A stretch of 64,000 nucleotides of DNA. Source: Casuarius casuarius. Lineage: Eukaryota; Chordata; Aves; Casuariiformes; Casuariidae. The stretch lies in the NCBI GenBank assembly GCA_003342895.1, contig PTFA01000085.1, positions 1,638,671 to 1,702,670 on the forward strand. The letters run 5' to 3'. A model generated the notes under the pieces. It was not told the origin of the DNA, searched no databases, and was given only the letters and a program-made list of their open reading frames with translations. Position numbers and translations under genes: made by a program. Shown in pieces: positions 61,574 through 64,000 of the stretch (the first letter of the stretch is position 1; every line of letters starts with the position of its first letter).

Positions 61574-64000
61574 CTACAGAACAAAACAGAGTGAAGCAGA
61601 TCCATGATAAGTATGAGTGTCTCCTTGCCAGAACTGCAGCACTGTTAAGACTGCCCACCTAACTGGATTTAATACAGCTTTAGCTATATTGTTTCATGTT
61701 TGTTATTTACAACAGGGCCCTAAATGTGCTTTCAGTAAAGTTANGTATTTCCCAGGTCTACTTGCCCTAATTCTTGGATTAGGGCCCTCTTACACAGCAG
61801 AGGGGCAGACAAAAGGCAAAGGATGGTTAGCTCTGAAAATGAGATTTTGTGCTCACAGACCAAGCACGTTAGTAGACATGTGAGCACTTTCACATATTGT
61901 TTCTCCAAAGAATTTATTTTCAAAAAAAGTTTCATAAAATTCTGAAGTGAAGACTTGAAATGGATAACTTGCAACATCAAGAATGTGTTTCCCTATACAC
62001 ATATAATTTATATTTAAAGTTGCAAACATGCAAATATGAAAAATACCTATTAGAGGCAGAATGCAATACAAGACACCCTTAGAGGAAACTTGAAAAAAAT
62101 TCTGAATGTGCTCTTACCTATGAAAGAAGTCAGTGTCATCTCTGAGAGAATTTTTAAAGGACTTACAAGTCAAAATAATTGTTATGACAGATAAGTTACA
62201 TCAGGATTTTAAACCTTTGAACAGATCACAGGAAGCAAGTACTATAGTCAGAACACGATTCTCAAGTTTCCTGACCTATCCAGTTTTCTTTACTCCACTT
62301 TTTATTCCCCATTCTTCCTCCATTCTACACTCCTAAATCCTCCAAGAACCTCTAGACAAGGCAGCTAGGTGCCACAGAAATGACTAGAAAGAAACGAGAG
62401 GCCATCCAAAATTTGTTAATCAGCATTCATAATAAAGTACCTCACTGCCACCACAGCCAGCTGAGTCTGCCCTTCATACAAACAGAAGCCATCAAGTTTC
62501 CCTTGAGAAAAGCTGAAAAGGGGCCCAGGACATAATGCCTAGCAGAGTTCCTAGAATAAAAAGGCCACGCTAGAAATTAAGAAAAGCAATCCATGTGTTA
62601 TTTGTTGGCTACCCAGGATTTACTGGATGGGACACATTAAGTCACAAGTTCTTGTCTTTTCACGGATAGGATGAGAGGAGCCAGGCAGAGGCTACAAAAG
62701 GAGTAAGGCAGCAATCTCATAACAAGTACTGGCATTAAGCAAGCAACTTCTCTCCCTCTTTCCTTCCCTCAGTTCTCAGTCCCTGCCTGCAAGCCCTAAA
62801 CGCTACAGGGCTAGAGAACTGTGAGGGATGTCAGGAGGAACTCAGCAGCCCTCAAAAGCTAGCAGACTGTTACGTCCTATGGCAGAGCCTGTATTCATGA
62901 GAGACTTCCACACTGTCACCTTTCTAGCAAGTTAGCATCTACCTCTTCCCCTCTGTCCACCCTTTCCCCCACCCCACCCCTATTTTCCAGAGGCAAGAAA
63001 CCCTGAAGGTTTTATTATTTTGTTCTCAAAGGGAGGATTTCAAGGGGGAGGGGGGCAAAGATTTTGGCAAAAAAAATTATTTCTCAGTAGTAATATTAGA
63101 AATAATTTATTTAAAATATTTAATTCCCAAATAATGACAGTTGTCTTTTCTCCCACATGCCTTTCCAGTAGAATTTTTGTCTCCTTAAATATGTTTTGTG
63201 AGCAGAAAGATATGGCCAGATTATTATTTTTAAACATTTAGATAGCCTTACTCTTTTTTAAGCATCTCTTTCTGTAGATGTGGCAACAGAATCTCTAAAA
63301 TGTAGGAACAGGAAATGATCCTAAAAACACAAAAAGAGAAAGACCCCTGCAGCCAACCATACAGAGGCACAAAGAACAAACAGGTTAATACAACTTCAAT
63401 TCTTGCATGCTGCAAAAGGAGGCACATGCAGAGTCCTGGAAGCTCACAAGTCTACAAAAGGCTTCCACGATCGAGCTACAGAAGTTGAGCTAAGGCTAGT
63501 TCTCTTTAACAATAGCTCTTAGTGGAGATCTCTACAGTAAGAAGTGACTGCTATGATCCAAATACAGAATATTACTGCTTATTTTTAAATTCTCACTGCA
63601 TTTGCAAATATTTCTCTTAGGTAGCTTTTAAGTATTGCTTGAAAGAGGTATGAAATCTATCATAAAGCAATCTCTTTTACTACTCAGAAAAATTAAGTTA
63701 TTTAACTTTAGATTAACGGTGCAAAGAGAGAGTATAAACCTGTTAAACAGTTCTGAGCTGGCTTCTTGGGCTACATTAGATCTCTCTGAATTTATTAGAC
63801 ACGCAGAAGAAAAACAGTACCTACCTTATATGACACTGTCTGCTATACAACGATCTTCAGATCAATTTCTGCAATTCAATAGTAGCATGAGCAGAATGAG
63901 CATGTTAGTAAAAATATACACAAAAGGCTTTGCGCCCAAATATTACCCACTAAAGATTTTTTTTTTTTTTTAAACACACACGGGAGTTGGCACCAATTCA
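61574..64000. other. Gene-free interval to the window end
   Basis: No supported gene. C runs at 62964-62982 give minus-strand G-quadruplex potential (three runs of four or more). A 24-nt block at 62118-62141 has acceptor- and donor-like edges on the minus strand (CATAG followed by GTAAGA) but is too short to assess. The 112-codon plus-strand frame at 63635-63973 runs into a T tract and is unrecognised. Confidence 0.5.

Overview
The window looks like vertebrate nuclear DNA, most likely from a bird. It is AT-rich, has no operon-like packing, and carries short scattered open frames of about the number and length expected by chance. The clade call rests on one truncated CR1 LINE at about 23.7-24.0 kb, whose 3' end has the form seen in bird genomes, on a generally low repeat load, and on old amniote repeats (MIR-like SINEs, an L2-like 3' end). 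Turtle or crocodile cannot be strictly excluded. Single-base n calls are scattered throughout, so the source is a draft or ambiguity-masked assembly. I could not assign the window to any known gene.

Layout. 0-4 kb: AT-rich non-coding sequence with a perfect 86-bp tandem duplication. 4-16.5 kb: the most structured part, with CpG-rich clumps near 4.3, 5.7, 9.9, 10.2 and 13.1 kb, an L2-like 3' fragment, one MIR-like SINE, and a 363-nt minus-strand open block at 15,952-16,314 bounded by good splice signals, which is the best coding-exon candidate. 16.5-27 kb: quiet, apart from the CR1. 27.2 kb: an isolated 150-bp CpG-dense patch, then a cluster of TAATTA-type sites at 28.05 kb. 31.8 kb: the longest MIR-like SINE. 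39.3-40.0 kb: a CpG-richer block with internal reiterations, possibly a solo LTR or another unclassified repeat. 40-64 kb: AT-rich sequence with microsatellites, a 30-bp exact repeat pair 2,170 bp apart, a SINE head that happens to form a splice-competent cassette, and several weak minus-strand exon-like frames.

Interpretation. The simplest reading is a long intron or an intergenic interval. If the minus-strand exon candidates are real they would belong to one gene running right to left, but this is weak: decoy splice sites and 40-100 codon open frames are common in AT-rich vertebrate DNA. I found no tRNA, rRNA, CRISPR array, intact transposon gene or viral gene. I did not find a clear previously undescribed system. 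The items most worth checking are the 16 kb exon candidate, the 39.3-40.0 kb reiterated block and the two exact duplications.
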